Source: Escherichia marmotae (GTDB lineage Bacteria > Pseudomonadota > Gammaproteobacteria > Enterobacterales > Enterobacteriaceae). From it: DNA of 64,000 bases. Below, piece by piece: positions 34,507 through 45,000 of the stretch. The stretch is taken from contig NZ_CP025979.1 of NCBI RefSeq assembly GCF_002900365.1, positions 1,240,001 through 1,304,000 on the forward strand. Reading direction: 5' to 3'. Within the stretch, counting starts at the first letter, position 1; each line of letters opens with the position of its first letter. The notes under the pieces were generated by a model. The model was not told the origin of the DNA. It did no database searches and saw nothing but the letters and a program-made list of their open reading frames with translations. Both the position numbers and the translations under genes were made by a program.

Positions 34507-34528
34507 CAGGCGGTCGAACGACCGCCTG
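34507..34528 (-). terminator. Hairpin terminator between acpP and fabF
   Basis: A perfect 10-bp stem CAGGCGGTCG/CGACCGCCTG has a two-base AA loop (34507-34528). A-rich sequence at 34494-34504 gives a T-rich tail on the minus strand. It probably reduces readthrough from the very abundant acpP message into fabF. Confidence 0.75.
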
Positions 34529-34539
34529 GAGATGTTCAC

Positions 34540-34776
34540 TTACGCCTGGTGGCCGTTGATGTAATCAATGGCAGCCTGAACGGTGGTGATTTTCTCAGCT
34601 TCTTCGTCCGGAATCTCAGTATCAAACTCTTCTTCCAGAGCCATTACCAGCTCAACGGTGTCAAGAGAATCCGCGCCCAGGTCTTCAACGAAAGAAGCAT
34701 TGTTGGTAACTTCTTCCTGCTTAACGCCCAGCTGTTCGCCGATAATTTTCTTAACGCGTTCTTCGATAGTGCTCAT
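34540..34776 (-). CDS. acpP: AcpP, acyl carrier protein
   Basis: A 78-residue acidic carrier protein. The phosphopantetheine serine is S37 in the D-S-L motif (G-A-D-S-L-D-T-V). It carries the growing acyl chain in fatty-acid synthesis and also feeds lipid A and lipoate synthesis. It sits between fabG (210 bases upstream, room for its own promoter) and fabF. Confidence 0.98.
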
Positions 34777-34986
34777 ACTCTTAAATTTCCTATCAAAACT
34801 CGCTTTCGCGATGGTTTTCGTAGTGTATAAAATGTTGAAAAATTTGCAACTAAATCCCGGCAGGTCTTACCACGATTTTACGCTATTTTGAGGCCATACC
34901 CCCCAACAACGCAAATCATTTTGCACTAATTATTACTCATAACCACGCAGACTGCGCGCAACATGAGCATTTTGTGCAATTCGCGG

Positions 34987-35721
34987 TCAGACCATGTACA
35001 TCCCGCCGTTCACATGCAAAGTTTCACCCGTGATGTAAGCTGCTTCGTCGGATGCCAGGAATGCAACCGCGTTGGCGATTTCCTGTGCGCCGCCAAGGCG
35101 ACCCGCAGGAACCTGCGCCAGGATACCCGCACGCTGGTCATCGCTCAGCGCACGTGTCATGTCCGTTTCAATAAAGCCCGGAGCAACAACGTTTACAGTA
35201 ATACCGCGTGACGCAACTTCGCGCGCCAGTGATTTACTGAAGCCGATCAAGCCCGCTTTCGCCGCAGCGTAGTTGGCCTGACCGCCATTTCCCATGGTAC
35301 CAACCACAGAACCGATAGTGATAATACGACCATGACGCTTTTTCATCATAGCGCGCATTACCGCTTTTGACAGACGGAAAACAGATGAAAGGTTGGTTTC
35401 GATAATATCGTTCCACTCATCATCTTTCATTCGCATTAACAGGTTATCACGAGTGATACCGGCATTATTGACCAGGATATCGACTTCACCAAATTCTGCG
35501 CGAATTTTTTCCAGAACAGATTCGATAGATGCCGGGTCGGTCACATTCAACATCAGACCTTTACCGTTAGCACCTAAATAATCACTGATCGCCTGAGCGC
35601 CGCTTTCACTGGTCGCAGTGCCGATAACTTTCGCACCACGGGCTGCGAGCGTTTCAGCAATTGCGCGGCCAATCCCACGGCTTGCACCGGTTACCAGTGC
35701 GATTTTTCCTTCAAAATTCAT
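34987..35721 (-). CDS. fabG: FabG, 3-oxoacyl-ACP reductase
   Basis: A 244-residue short-chain dehydrogenase using NADPH. It has the G-A-S-R-G-I-G cofactor motif (about 12-18), the N-N-A-G motif, the catalytic serine in I-G-S-V-V-G, and the Y-x3-K motif in Y-A-A-A-K-A-G (about 151-155). It performs the first reduction of each fatty-acid cycle and starts 12 bases after fabD. Confidence 0.97.
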   Translation of the reverse strand: MNFEGKIALVTGASRGIGRAIAETLAARGAKVIGTATSESGAQAISDYLGANGKGLMLNVTDPASIESVLEKIRAEFGEVDILVNNAGITRDNLLMRMKDDEWNDIIETNLSSVFRLSKAVMRAMMKKRHGRIITIGSVVGTMGNGGQANYAAAKAGLIGFSKSLAREVASRGITVNVVAPGFIETDMTRALSDDQRAGILAQVPAGRLGGAQEIANAVAFLASDEAAYITGETLHVNGGMYMV

Positions 35722-35733
35722 GATTTTCCTCTT

Positions 35734-36663
35734 TTAAAGCTCGAGCGCCGCTGCCATCGCTGAAGGTTCATTCAGCGCCGAGGCGGTCAGGGTGTCGACA
35801 ATGCGTTTTGTCAGGCCAGTAAGCACTTTGCCCGGGCCGACTTCATAAAGATGTTCTACGCCTTGCGTTGCCATGTATTCAACGGACTTCGTCCACTGAA
35901 CTGGGTTATAAAGCTGGCGCACCAGGGCATCACGGATGGCATCACCATTGGTTTCGCATTTCACATCAACGTTGTTCACAACCGGAACGGTTGGGGCGTT
36001 AAAAGTGATTTTTGCTAATTCAACAGCCAGCTTGTCGGCAGCCGGTTTCATCAACGCACAATGAGACGGAACGCTCACTGGCAACGGCAACGCACGTTTT
36101 GCGCCAGCAGCTTTACAGGCAGCACCTGCACGCTCAACCGCTTCTTTATGACCGGCAATAACCACCTGGCCCGGAGAGTTGAAGTTTACCGGAGAAACCA
36201 CCTGGCCTTCCGCTGCTTCTTCACAAGCCTTAGCAATAGACGCATCATCCAGACCGATGATTGCCGCCATTGCGCCAGTCCCTTCCGGTACAGCTTCCTG
36301 CATGAACTTGCCGCGCATCTCAACCAGACGCACCGCATCAGCAAAATCAATCACACCAGCACAAACCAGCGCGGAGTATTCGCCCAGGCTGTGACCAGCC
36401 ATCATTGCTGGAGCTTTGCCGCCTTGCTGCTGCCATACGCGATACAGCGCAACAGATGCAGCTAACAGTGCTGGCTGGGTTTGCCAGGTTTTATTCAGTT
36501 CTTCGGCTGGCCCCTGCTGGGTCAGCGCCCACAGGTCGTAGCCCAGCGCTGCAGAAGCTTCAGCAAACGTTTCTTCAACAATGGGATAGCTCGCCGCCAT
36601 ATCAGCCAGCATTCCAACGGTTTGAGAACCCTGTCCAGGGAACACAAATGCAAATTGCGTCAT
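35734..36663 (-). CDS. fabD: FabD, malonyl-CoA:ACP transacylase
   Basis: A 309-residue acyltransferase that loads malonyl groups onto ACP. The nucleophile is S92 in G-H-S-L-G-E-Y-S-A-L and the histidine is in V-P-S-H-C-A-L-M; F-P-G-Q-G-S-Q at the N-terminus is the oxyanion motif. It lies 15 bases after fabH in the fab operon. Confidence 0.97.
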   Translation of the reverse strand: MTQFAFVFPGQGSQTVGMLADMAASYPIVEETFAEASAALGYDLWALTQQGPAEELNKTWQTQPALLAASVALYRVWQQQGGKAPAMMAGHSLGEYSALVCAGVIDFADAVRLVEMRGKFMQEAVPEGTGAMAAIIGLDDASIAKACEEAAEGQVVSPVNFNSPGQVVIAGHKEAVERAGAACKAAGAKRALPLPVSVPSHCALMKPAADKLAVELAKITFNAPTVPVVNNVDVKCETNGDAIRDALVRQLYNPVQWTKSVEYMATQGVEHLYEVGPGKVLTGLTKRIVDTLTASALNEPSAMAAALEL

Positions 36664-36678
36664 TTTTAAATCCTTATC

Positions 36679-37632
36679 CTAGAAACGAACCAGCGCGGAG
36701 CCCCAGGTAAACCCACCGCCAAAGGCTTCAAGCAGGACCAACTGACCAGGCTTAATACGCCCATCGCGTACCGCTTCATCAAGTGCACAAGGCACAGAAG
36801 CAGCAGAGGTATTACCATGGCGATCCAGGGTCACGACGACATTGTCCATCGACATGCCGAGTTTTTTCGCCGTTGCGCTGATAATACGCAGGTTCGCCTG
36901 ATGCGGAACCAGCCAGTCCAGTTGAGAACGGTCAAGATTATTCGCCGCCAGCGTCTCATCAACGATGTGCGCAAGCTCAGTTACCGCGACCTTGAAGACT
37001 TCGTTGCCTGCCATAGTCAGATGAATTGAATTCTCTGGATTCACACGGTCAGCGTTAGGCAGCGTCAGCAATTCACCATAGCTGCCGTCGGCATGCAGAT
37101 GGGTGGAGATAATTCCTGGCTCTTCAGAGGCGGCCAGCACCGCAGCGCCCGCACCATCACCAAAAATGATAATGGTCCCGCGATCTGTTGGATCGCAGGT
37201 GCGCGCCAGTACATCGGAACCGACGACCAGAGCATACTTCACCGCACCAGATTTCACATATTGATCAGCTACGCTCAGGGCGTATGTGAAACCTGCACAG
37301 GCTGCGGCAACGTCAAACGCCGGGCAACCTTTAATGCCCAACATGCTTTGAATCTGACATGCTGCGCTCGGGAAGGCGTGCGTGGCAGAAGTCGTTGCCA
37401 CAACAATCAGGCCAATCTGGTCTTTGTCGATACCCGCCATTTCAATTGCACGTGTCGCCGCTTCGAAGCCCATGGTAGAAACGGTTTCGTTTGGTGCAGC
37501 AATATGACGTTCACGGATGCCAGTACGAGTAACAATCCACTCGTCAGAGGTATCCACCATTTTTTCCAGATCGGCGTTTGTCCGCACTTGTTCGGGCAGA
37601 TAGCTGCCAGTACCAATAATCTTCGTATACAT
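36679..37632 (-). CDS. fabH: FabH, beta-ketoacyl-ACP synthase III
   Basis: A 317-residue enzyme that starts fatty-acid synthesis by condensing acetyl-CoA with malonyl-ACP. The triad is the cysteine in A-A-A-C-A-G-F (about 112), histidine in V-P-H-Q-A-N-L-R-I (about 244) and asparagine in H-G-N-T-S-A-A-S (about 274). It follows plsX by 67 bases. Confidence 0.97.
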   Translation of the reverse strand: MYTKIIGTGSYLPEQVRTNADLEKMVDTSDEWIVTRTGIRERHIAAPNETVSTMGFEAATRAIEMAGIDKDQIGLIVVATTSATHAFPSAACQIQSMLGIKGCPAFDVAAACAGFTYALSVADQYVKSGAVKYALVVGSDVLARTCDPTDRGTIIIFGDGAGAAVLAASEEPGIISTHLHADGSYGELLTLPNADRVNPENSIHLTMAGNEVFKVAVTELAHIVDETLAANNLDRSQLDWLVPHQANLRIISATAKKLGMSMDNVVVTLDRHGNTSAASVPCALDEAVRDGRIKPGQLVLLEAFGGGFTWGSALVRF

Positions 37633-37699
37633 GTACGCTCAGTCACTTTTCGGTTATATACCGTCACTTGCAAACTGCGAGTTCGCTGGCAGCGTCCTG

Positions 37700-38770
37700 C
37701 TACCGCAGAGTTCCGCTTTTGCCACCGTCCAGCAGCTCAAAACCAGCTGGGTATACAGATTTCAGGCGAGCGGCAATTCGCTGAGGAACTTGTCGCTGCA
37801 CCGCCTGCACTGCCTGTTCAATCGCGACCGCAAAAGCTCGCTGATTGGCCGCACCATGACTTTTTATCACCGTGCCGCGCAATCCTAACAGACAGGCGCC
37901 GTTATACTGGTCGGGGTTGAGGTGACTGAATCGCCTCGTCAGGCTCTTTTGTAGCCAACGCTTTAATAACAGTAGCCACCACGACCGTTTTTTCCCTTCT
38001 CCCTGGGATTTCAGCAGAGAAAGGAACATCCTGACAACACCTTCCATCGTCTTTAATGTGACATTTCCTGTAAAACCGTCACAGACCAACACATCTGTCT
38101 TGCCAGTTAATAACTCATTGGCTTCAAGATAGCCGATATAATTGACAGAAGGGATTGTTTTAAGCACAGCTGAGGCGTCCCGAATACTGTCGAGACCCTT
38201 TACTTCTTCTTCACCAATATTGAGCAACGCCACGCGAGGGTTAGGGATTTCCACCACCTCTTCTGCCAAAACAGAGCCCATAATGGCGAATTGCACCAAC
38301 ATTGTGCTATCACAATCGACGTTGGCCCCTAAATCGAGAACCACCGTTTTGCCCTTTTGCTGATGCGGTAACACCGTCACCAACGCCGGACGCTCAATCC
38401 CCTCCAGGGGTTTGAGCAATAATTTTGCCAGTCCCATCAGCGCCCCGGTATTACCGGCACTGACACAGGCCTGCGCTCGCCCCTCTTTCACTAGTTCCAA
38501 AGCCACGCGCATTGAGCTACCACGACTGCCGCGGATAGCTTGCGAAGGCCGGGCATCACTGGCGATAACTGACTGCGCAGGGATAATCTGCAAACGCGAA
38601 CGTTGTTCGAAGTCAGCTTTAGCAAGTAATGGCGTGATGGCGTCGGGATTACCGACTAAAAGAAGAGTGAGTTGCGAATTAGAGTTCAGTGCCTGCAAAG
38701 CTGCAGGCACTGTCACAGAAGGGCCAAAATCGCCCCCCATGACATCTAACGCCAGGGTTAGACGTGTCAA
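37700..38770 (-). CDS. plsX: PlsX, phosphate acyltransferase
   Basis: A 356-residue enzyme that makes acyl-phosphate from acyl-ACP for phospholipid synthesis. The N-terminal L-A-L-D-V-M-G-G-D-F-G-P and V-L-D-L-G-A-N-V-D-C are family signatures. The start is TTG ending at 38770 (T-R-L-T-L), which gives the family length. It lies 80 bases after rpmF in the rpmF-plsX-fab operon. Confidence 0.95.
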   Translation of the reverse strand: MTRLTLALDVMGGDFGPSVTVPAALQALNSNSQLTLLLVGNPDAITPLLAKADFEQRSRLQIIPAQSVIASDARPSQAIRGSRGSSMRVALELVKEGRAQACVSAGNTGALMGLAKLLLKPLEGIERPALVTVLPHQQKGKTVVLDLGANVDCDSTMLVQFAIMGSVLAEEVVEIPNPRVALLNIGEEEVKGLDSIRDASAVLKTIPSVNYIGYLEANELLTGKTDVLVCDGFTGNVTLKTMEGVVRMFLSLLKSQGEGKKRSWWLLLLKRWLQKSLTRRFSHLNPDQYNGACLLGLRGTVIKSHGAANQRAFAVAIEQAVQAVQRQVPQRIAARLKSVYPAGFELLDGGKSGTLR

Positions 38771-38850
38771 GGTATCGTCGCCGCCCGGTTTGGTCTTTCC
38801 CCAGTTACCTGGGGAAAATCCTCACTAAGCTTCATCACGCAGACGCGTGA

Positions 38851-39036
<186 letters not shown>

Positions 39037-39075
39037 TCAATTACGGTTTATCCCCGATCCAACGGGGAGCACCAA

Positions 39076-39597
39076 TTACTTACGCTTTAAGCTGGCTAAT
39101 ACGGCAAATGGGTTTGGTTTTTGCGCTTCATCAGGCAATTCACCAAAGACCATGTCCGCTTCGGACACTTCACAGTGTTCAGAATCATGCACCGGAACTA
39201 CCGGCAAGGCGAGGATGATTTCATCTTCAACCATTGCAAGCAGATCGATTTCACCGAATTCGTTAACCTCAATCGGTTCATACGTTTCCGGCAGTGCTTC
39301 AGCCTGTTCGTCTGAACGCACAGGACTAAAACAATACGTTGTGTAGACCTGATGAGAAAACGGCTTCCCGCAACGCTGACACTCGAGCGTTACCGTCACC
39401 TTCGCATCGCCGTTTAACACTGCGAGACGTTGGTTATCGATAGCGAACGACATGGAGCATTCCACATCACTGTCCACACTGACTACAGATTCAGCGACGC
39501 GCTCAACCTGATCAGGAGTATAAATACCCTGGTAATCAAGGCGTTTTTGAGCCGTACGAACCGGATCGAGAGTCAGGGGTAATTTTACCTTTTGCAT
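39076..39597 (-). CDS. yceD: YceD, DUF177 protein linked to 23S rRNA maturation
   Basis: A 173-residue protein with the zinc-like pair C-Q-R-C-G-K-P-F (about 74-81) and an acidic C-terminal half. DUF177 proteins upstream of rpmF are conserved across bacteria and plants; plant homologues act in 23S rRNA accumulation. The promoter region upstream starts the yceD-rpmF-plsX-fab transcription unit. Confidence 0.93.
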   Translation of the reverse strand: MQKVKLPLTLDPVRTAQKRLDYQGIYTPDQVERVAESVVSVDSDVECSMSFAIDNQRLAVLNGDAKVTVTLECQRCGKPFSHQVYTTYCFSPVRSDEQAEALPETYEPIEVNEFGEIDLLAMVEDEIILALPVVPVHDSEHCEVSEADMVFGELPDEAQKPNPFAVLASLKRK

Positions 39598-39639
39598 AGG
39601 GCGCGCATATTAACTTTGTAACGTCATAGAGTCAAAGAA

Positions 39640-39805
39640 AAAGGCAGCCTGTGGTTGCCTTTTGCCAATAATTCGCACACATTGCGGGTTACTGCTTTAT
39701 TTTCGTTCAGTGCTGACAACGAACATCAACCTGCAAAACGAAGCGCATAGTTTAAAATGGCTATCATCAATACGCTATATCTGATGGAAAAAAATATGTC
39801 TAAAC
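39640..39805 (-). ncRNA. sraB: Probable SraB small RNA
   Basis: E. coli encodes the about 169-nt SraB RNA between yceF and yceD, on the yceD strand. Here the same spacer ends with a good minus-strand terminator at about 39637-39664 (AAAAGGCAACC ... GGCTGCCTTTTT), although both flanking genes point away from it. That is hard to explain without a transcript in the spacer. Start position is only estimated from the known length. Confidence 0.4.
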
Positions 39806-40380
39806 TTATTTTAGCCTCCACCTCGCCCTGGCGCCGCGCTCTACTTGAAAAACTGCAAATCTCTTTCGAATGTGCCGCGCCGGAGGTCGACGAAACCCCG
39901 CATAGCGATGAATCACCTCGCCAACTGGTGCTTCGACTGGCGCAAGAAAAAGCGCAATCCTTAGCATCACGTTATCCAGACCATTTAATTATTGGTTCTG
40001 ACCAGGTGTGTGTTCTTGACGGTGAAATCACCGGTAAACCGTTAACGGAAGACAATGCGCGCCTGCAATTACGCAAAGCCAGCGGCAATATTGTCACCTT
40101 TTATACCGGGCTGGCATTGTATAATTCCGCCAACGGACATCTGCAAACAGAAGTGGAACCATTTGACGTCCATTTCCGTCATCTGAGCGAGGCGGAGATT
40201 GATAATTACGTGCGTAAGGAGCATCCCCTGCACTGTGCAGGTAGCTTTAAGAGTGAAGGCTTTGGCATTACGCTATTCGAGCGTTTAGAAGGGCGTGACC
40301 CTAACACGCTGGTTGGTTTGCCGCTTATTGCGCTCTGTCAGATGTTACGTCGGGAAGGGAAAAACCCGCTGATGGGATAA
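39796..40380 (+). CDS. yceF: YceF (MafB type), nucleotide pyrophosphatase
   Basis: A 194-residue Maf-family house-cleaning pyrophosphatase, likely acting on m7GTP and related modified nucleotides. L-I-L-A-S-T-S-P-W-R-R-A-L-L at the N-terminus, the catalytic I-I-G-S-D-Q-V and K-P-L-T segments and S-E-G-F-G-I are Maf signatures. The start at 39796 (M-S-K-L-I-L-A-S) gives the family length; the ATG at 39757 adds an unrelated leader. Confidence 0.94.
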   Translation: MSKLILASTSPWRRALLEKLQISFECAAPEVDETPHSDESPRQLVLRLAQEKAQSLASRYPDHLIIGSDQVCVLDGEITGKPLTEDNARLQLRKASGNIVTFYTGLALYNSANGHLQTEVEPFDVHFRHLSEAEIDNYVRKEHPLHCAGSFKSEGFGITLFERLEGRDPNTLVGLPLIALCQMLRREGKNPLMG

Positions 40381-40388
40381 TTTTATGA

Positions 40389-40464
40389 GCCGGACGCGTT
40401 TACGCCGCATCCGGCAATTGGTGCTGACTGCCTGATGCGGCGTAAACGCCTTATCAGGCCTACC
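40389..40464. repeat. BIME between yceF and rluC
   Basis: Two REP units in opposite orientation: 40389-40415 (GCCGGACGCG ... GCATCCGGC) and 40430-40464 (GCCTGATGCGG ... TTATCAGGCCTAC). They lie between the convergent ends of yceF and rluC. Confidence 0.9.
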
Positions 40465-40491
40465 GCCTACTATCTGATTTATATGCTCGCA

Positions 40492-41451
40492 TTAACGCGT
40501 ATTACGCAGTTTCTGCAAACAACGCTTCAAACCATCATCCATCGGCGCTTCGATACGCATCACCTCACCCGTTCCCGGATGGGTAAACTTCAACGCCGCG
40601 GCGTGCAGGAATAAACGATTTAATCCCGTTCCCGCTTCAGTGAGTTGTTTATCAAATTCGCGGTCGCCGTAACGATCATCAAAGGCAATCGGATGACCAG
40701 CGTATTGCGTATGCACACGGATCTGGTGTGTACGACCGGTCACCGGGCTACAACGCACCAGCGTGGCAAACGCATAGCGTTCTTCCACTTTGAAGCGCGT
40801 TTCTGACGGCTTACCCTCCTGGCTCACACGCACAATACGCTCGCCGCTTTGCAGAATGTTTTTCAGCAACGGCGCTTGCACGCTTTTCACGTGTGACTGC
40901 CACTGACCGCGCACCAGCGCCAGGTAATCTTTTTGCATACCTTTTTCACGTAATTGCTCATGTAGAGAACGTAACGCCGAGCGTTTTTTCGCTACCAGCA
41001 GCACACCAGAGGTGTCCCGGTCGAGCCGATGCACCAGTTCAAGGAACCGCGCTTCCGGGCGCAACGCCCTCAGTCCTTCAATAACGCCGAAACTTAAACC
41101 ACTGCCGCCATGTACTGCTGTGCCAGACGGTTTATTCAACACCAGGATATGATCATCTTCATATAAGATGACATCCGCCAGCGCAGCGACTTTTTGCAGA
41201 TGCGGCGAAACCGCGTCTTCTTCCCGTTCAGCAACGCGAACCGGCGGAATACGCACTTCATCGCCAGCTTCGAGTTTATATTCAGGCTTAATACGTTTTT
41301 TGTTCACCCGTACTTCGCCTTTACGCAAAATACGGTAGATCATACTTTTTGGTACGCCTTTCAATTGGGTACGCAAAAAGTTATCGATACGTTGCCCCGC
41401 TTCATCAGCGGTAATAGCAACGATTTTTACGGATGGAGTCTCTGTTTTCAT
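40492..41451 (-). CDS. rluC: RluC, 23S rRNA pseudouridine synthase
   Basis: A 319-residue enzyme making pseudouridines 955, 2504 and 2580 of 23S rRNA. An N-terminal S4 RNA-binding domain (about 20-80) is followed by the RluA-type catalytic core with the aspartate in H-R-L-D-R-D-T-S-G near 144, and C-S-P-V-T-G-R-T-H-Q-I-R. The ATG ending at 41451 gives the family length. It is divergent from rne. Confidence 0.96.
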   Translation of the reverse strand: MKTETPSVKIVAITADEAGQRIDNFLRTQLKGVPKSMIYRILRKGEVRVNKKRIKPEYKLEAGDEVRIPPVRVAEREEDAVSPHLQKVAALADVILYEDDHILVLNKPSGTAVHGGSGLSFGVIEGLRALRPEARFLELVHRLDRDTSGVLLVAKKRSALRSLHEQLREKGMQKDYLALVRGQWQSHVKSVQAPLLKNILQSGERIVRVSQEGKPSETRFKVEERYAFATLVRCSPVTGRTHQIRVHTQYAGHPIAFDDRYGDREFDKQLTEAGTGLNRLFLHAAALKFTHPGTGEVMRIEAPMDDGLKRCLQKLRNTR

Positions 41452-41659
41452 GGGGGGCGATTCTAAATAGCCAGCAGGATTCGCGCCACTCATTTTTCTA
41501 TGCTTATATTTAGTTCTGCACCTTATTACTTCCCAGCGCAATCACTTAATTGCTGGTTATTAAACCAATCACCAGCAAGAAGTGAAAAAACTGTGAGTAA
41601 GTGGGTGATAAATGGTAAAAGTCATCTTGCTATAACAAGGCTTGCAGTGGAATAATGAG

Positions 41660-42023
41660 AACGTTTCCGTGTCCAACCTTGTTAAAACAAGAAATTTTAC
41701 GGAATAACCCATTTTGCCCGACCGATCATCAACGCAGCAATGGCGTAAGACGTATTGATCTTTCAGGCAGTTAGCGGGCTGCGGGTTGCAGTCCTTACCG
41801 GTAGATGGAAATATTTCTGGAGAGTAATACCCAGTCTGTTTCTCTGATAATTGCGCTGTTTTTCCGCATGAAAAACGGGCAACCGACACTCTGCGCCTCT
41901 TTGAGCTGACGATAACCGTGAGGTTGGCGACGCGACTAGACACGAGGCCATCGGTTCACACCCGGAAAGGCGTTACTTTGCCCGCAGCTTAGTCGTCAAT
42001 GTAAGAATAATGAGTAAGTTACG
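41660..42023 (+). promoter_or_regulatory. rne 5' leader, RNase E autoregulatory element
   Basis: The 572-base spacer between rluC and rne contains no gene. Its last ~360 bases match the long untranslated leader of E. coli rne as I recall it, including several potential stem-loops (for example around TTAGCGGGCTGCGGGTTGCAG at 41770-41790). In E. coli RNase E cleaves this leader to limit its own synthesis. Confidence 0.75.
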
Positions 42024-45000
42024 ATGAAAAGAATGTTAATCAACGCAACTCAGCAGGAAGAGTTGCGCGTTGCCCTTGTAGATGGGCAGCGTCTGTATGA
42101 TCTGGATATCGAAAGTCCAGGGCATGAACAGAAAAAGGCGAACATCTACAAAGGTAAAATCACCCGCATTGAACCGAGTCTGGAAGCTGCTTTTGTTGAT
42201 TACGGCGCTGAACGTCACGGTTTCCTCCCACTAAAAGAAATTGCCCGCGAATATTTCCCTGCTAACTACAGTGCTCATGGCCGCCCCAACATTAAAGATG
42301 TGTTGCGTGAAGGTCAGGAGGTTATTGTTCAGATCGATAAAGAAGAGCGCGGTAACAAAGGCGCAGCACTGACCACCTTTATCAGCCTGGCGGGTAGCTA
42401 TCTGGTTCTGATGCCGAACAACCCGCGCGCGGGTGGCATTTCTCGCCGTATCGAAGGCGACGACCGTACCGAATTAAAAGAAGCACTGGCAAGCCTTGAA
42501 CTGCCTGAAGGCATGGGGCTTATCGTGCGTACTGCTGGCGTCGGCAAATCTGCCGAGGCGCTCCAGTGGGATCTGAGCTTCCGTCTGAAACACTGGGAAG
42601 CGATCAAAAAAGCCGCTGAAAGCCGCCCTGCTCCGTTCCTGATTCACCAGGAAAGCAACGTTATCGTTCGCGCTTTCCGCGACTACCTGCGTCAGGACAT
42701 AGGTGAAATCCTTATTGATAACCCGAAAGTGCTCGAACTGGCGCGTCAGCATATCGCCGCGTTGGGTCGCCCGGATTTCAGCAGCAAAATCAAACTGTAC
42801 ACGGGTGAAATTCCACTGTTCAGCCACTACCAGATTGAATCGCAGATCGAGTCCGCTTTCCAGCGTGAAGTTCGTCTGCCGTCCGGTGGTTCTATTGTTA
42901 TCGACAGCACCGAAGCGTTAACCGCCATCGACATCAACTCCGCACGCGCAACCCGCGGCGGTGATATCGAAGAAACCGCGTTTAACACTAACCTGGAAGC
43001 TGCTGATGAGATTGCTCGTCAGTTGCGTCTGCGTGACCTCGGCGGCCTGATTGTTATCGACTTTATTGACATGACGCCAGTACGCCACCAGCGTGCGGTA
43101 GAAAACCGTCTGCGTGAAGCGGTGCGTCAGGATCGTGCGCGTATTCAAATCAGCCATATTTCTCGCTTCGGCCTGCTCGAGATGTCCCGTCAGCGCCTTA
43201 GCCCATCGCTGGGTGAATCCAGCCATCACGTCTGCCCGCGTTGCTCCGGTACTGGCACCGTGCGTGACAACGAATCCCTGTCGCTCTCTATTCTGCGTCT
43301 GATTGAAGAAGAAGCCCTGAAAGAGAACACTCAGGAAGTCCACGCTATTGTTCCTGTCCCCATTGCTTCTTACCTGCTGAACGAAAAACGTTCTGCGGTG
43401 AATGCAATTGAAACCCGTCAGGACGGCGTGCGCTGCGTGATTGTACCAAACGATCAGATGGAAACTCCGCACTACCACGTGCTGCGCGTGCGTAAAGGAG
43501 AAGAGACGCCGACCTTAAGCTACATGCTGCCAAAACTGCATGAAGAAGCGATGGCATTACCTTCTGAGGAAGAATTCCCTGAACGTAAACGCCCGGAACA
43601 ACCTGCACTGGCAACCTTCGCCATGCCGGATGTTCCACCAGCGCCAACCCCGGCTGAAACTGTAGCACCGGCAGCAGCCCCAGCACCGAAAGCTGCGCCG
43701 ACAACGCCTGCTGCTCCAGCACAACCAGGCCTGTTGAGCCGTCTTTTCAACGCACTGAAATCGTTGTTCAGCGGCGGCGAAGAAACCAAACCGGCCGAGC
43801 AACCCGCGTCGAAAGCAGAAGCAAAACCGGAGCGCCAACAGGATCGCCGTAAGCCTCGCCAGAACAACCGCCGTGACCGTAATGAACGCCGCGATACACG
43901 TAGTGAGCGTACAGAGGGCAGCGATAATCGCGAAGAGAACCGTCGTAATCGTCGCCAGGCACAGCAGCAGACTGCCGAGGCTCGTGAGAACCGTCAGCAG
44001 ACCGATGTAACTGAAAAAGCACGCACCACTGACGAGCAGCAAGCACCGCGTCGTGAACGTAGCCGTCGCCGTAACGACGATAAACGTCAGGTGCAACAAG
44101 AAGCTAAAGCGCTGAATGTTGAAGAGCCATCTGTTCAGGAAACCGACCAGGAAGAACGTGTACGTCCGGTTCAACCACGTCGTAAACAGCGTCAACTGAA
44201 CCAAAAAGTGCGTTACGAGCAAAGCGTTGCTGAAGAAGTTGTAGTCGCACCGGTGGTTGAAGAAACCGTCGCTACCGAGCCTGTTATGCAGGAAACGCCT
44301 GCCCAGCGAACTGAACTGGTAAAAGTTCCGCTGCCTGTGGTTGCGCAAACTGCGCCGGAACAGCAAGAAGAGAACAATGCCGATAACCGTGACAACGGTG
44401 GCATGCCACGTCGTTCTCGTCGTTCGCCTCGTCACCTGCGCGTAAGTGGCCAGCGTCGTCGCCGCTATCGTGACGAGCGTTATCCGGTTCAGTCACCAAT
44501 GCCGTTAACTGTAGCGTGCGCATCTCCGGAACTTGCCTCTGGCAAAGTCTGGATCCGCTACCCGGTTGTACGTCCGCAAGATGTACAGGTTGAAGAACAA
44601 CGCGAGCAGGAAGAAGTACAGGTTCAGCCGATGATGACTGAAGTCCCTGTCGCCGCCGCTGTGGAGCCAGTCATTGCCGCGCCGGTTGTTGAAGAAGTAA
44701 CTGAAGTCGTAGAAGCACCTGTTCAGGTTGCCGAACCGCAAGTGGTTGAAACGACGCATCCTGAAGTGATTGCCGCTGCAGTAACTGAACAGCCGCAGGT
44801 GATTGCCGAAGCTGATGTTGCCGTAGCGCAGGAAGTTGCAGAGCACGCAGAACCAGTGGTTGAACCGCAGGAAGAGACGGCTGATATTGAAGAAGTTGCC
44901 GAAACTGCCGAGGTTGTGATTGCCGAACCTGAAGTCGTTGCTCAACCTGCCGCGCCTGTGGTCGCTGAAGTTGCAGCAGAGGTTGAAACAGTAGCCCCTG

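Noticed and set aside
41569..41943. Open frame of 124 codons on the minus strand in the rluC-rne spacer
   Set aside because: It lies antisense to the conserved rne regulatory leader and has no ribosome binding site or recognisable protein.
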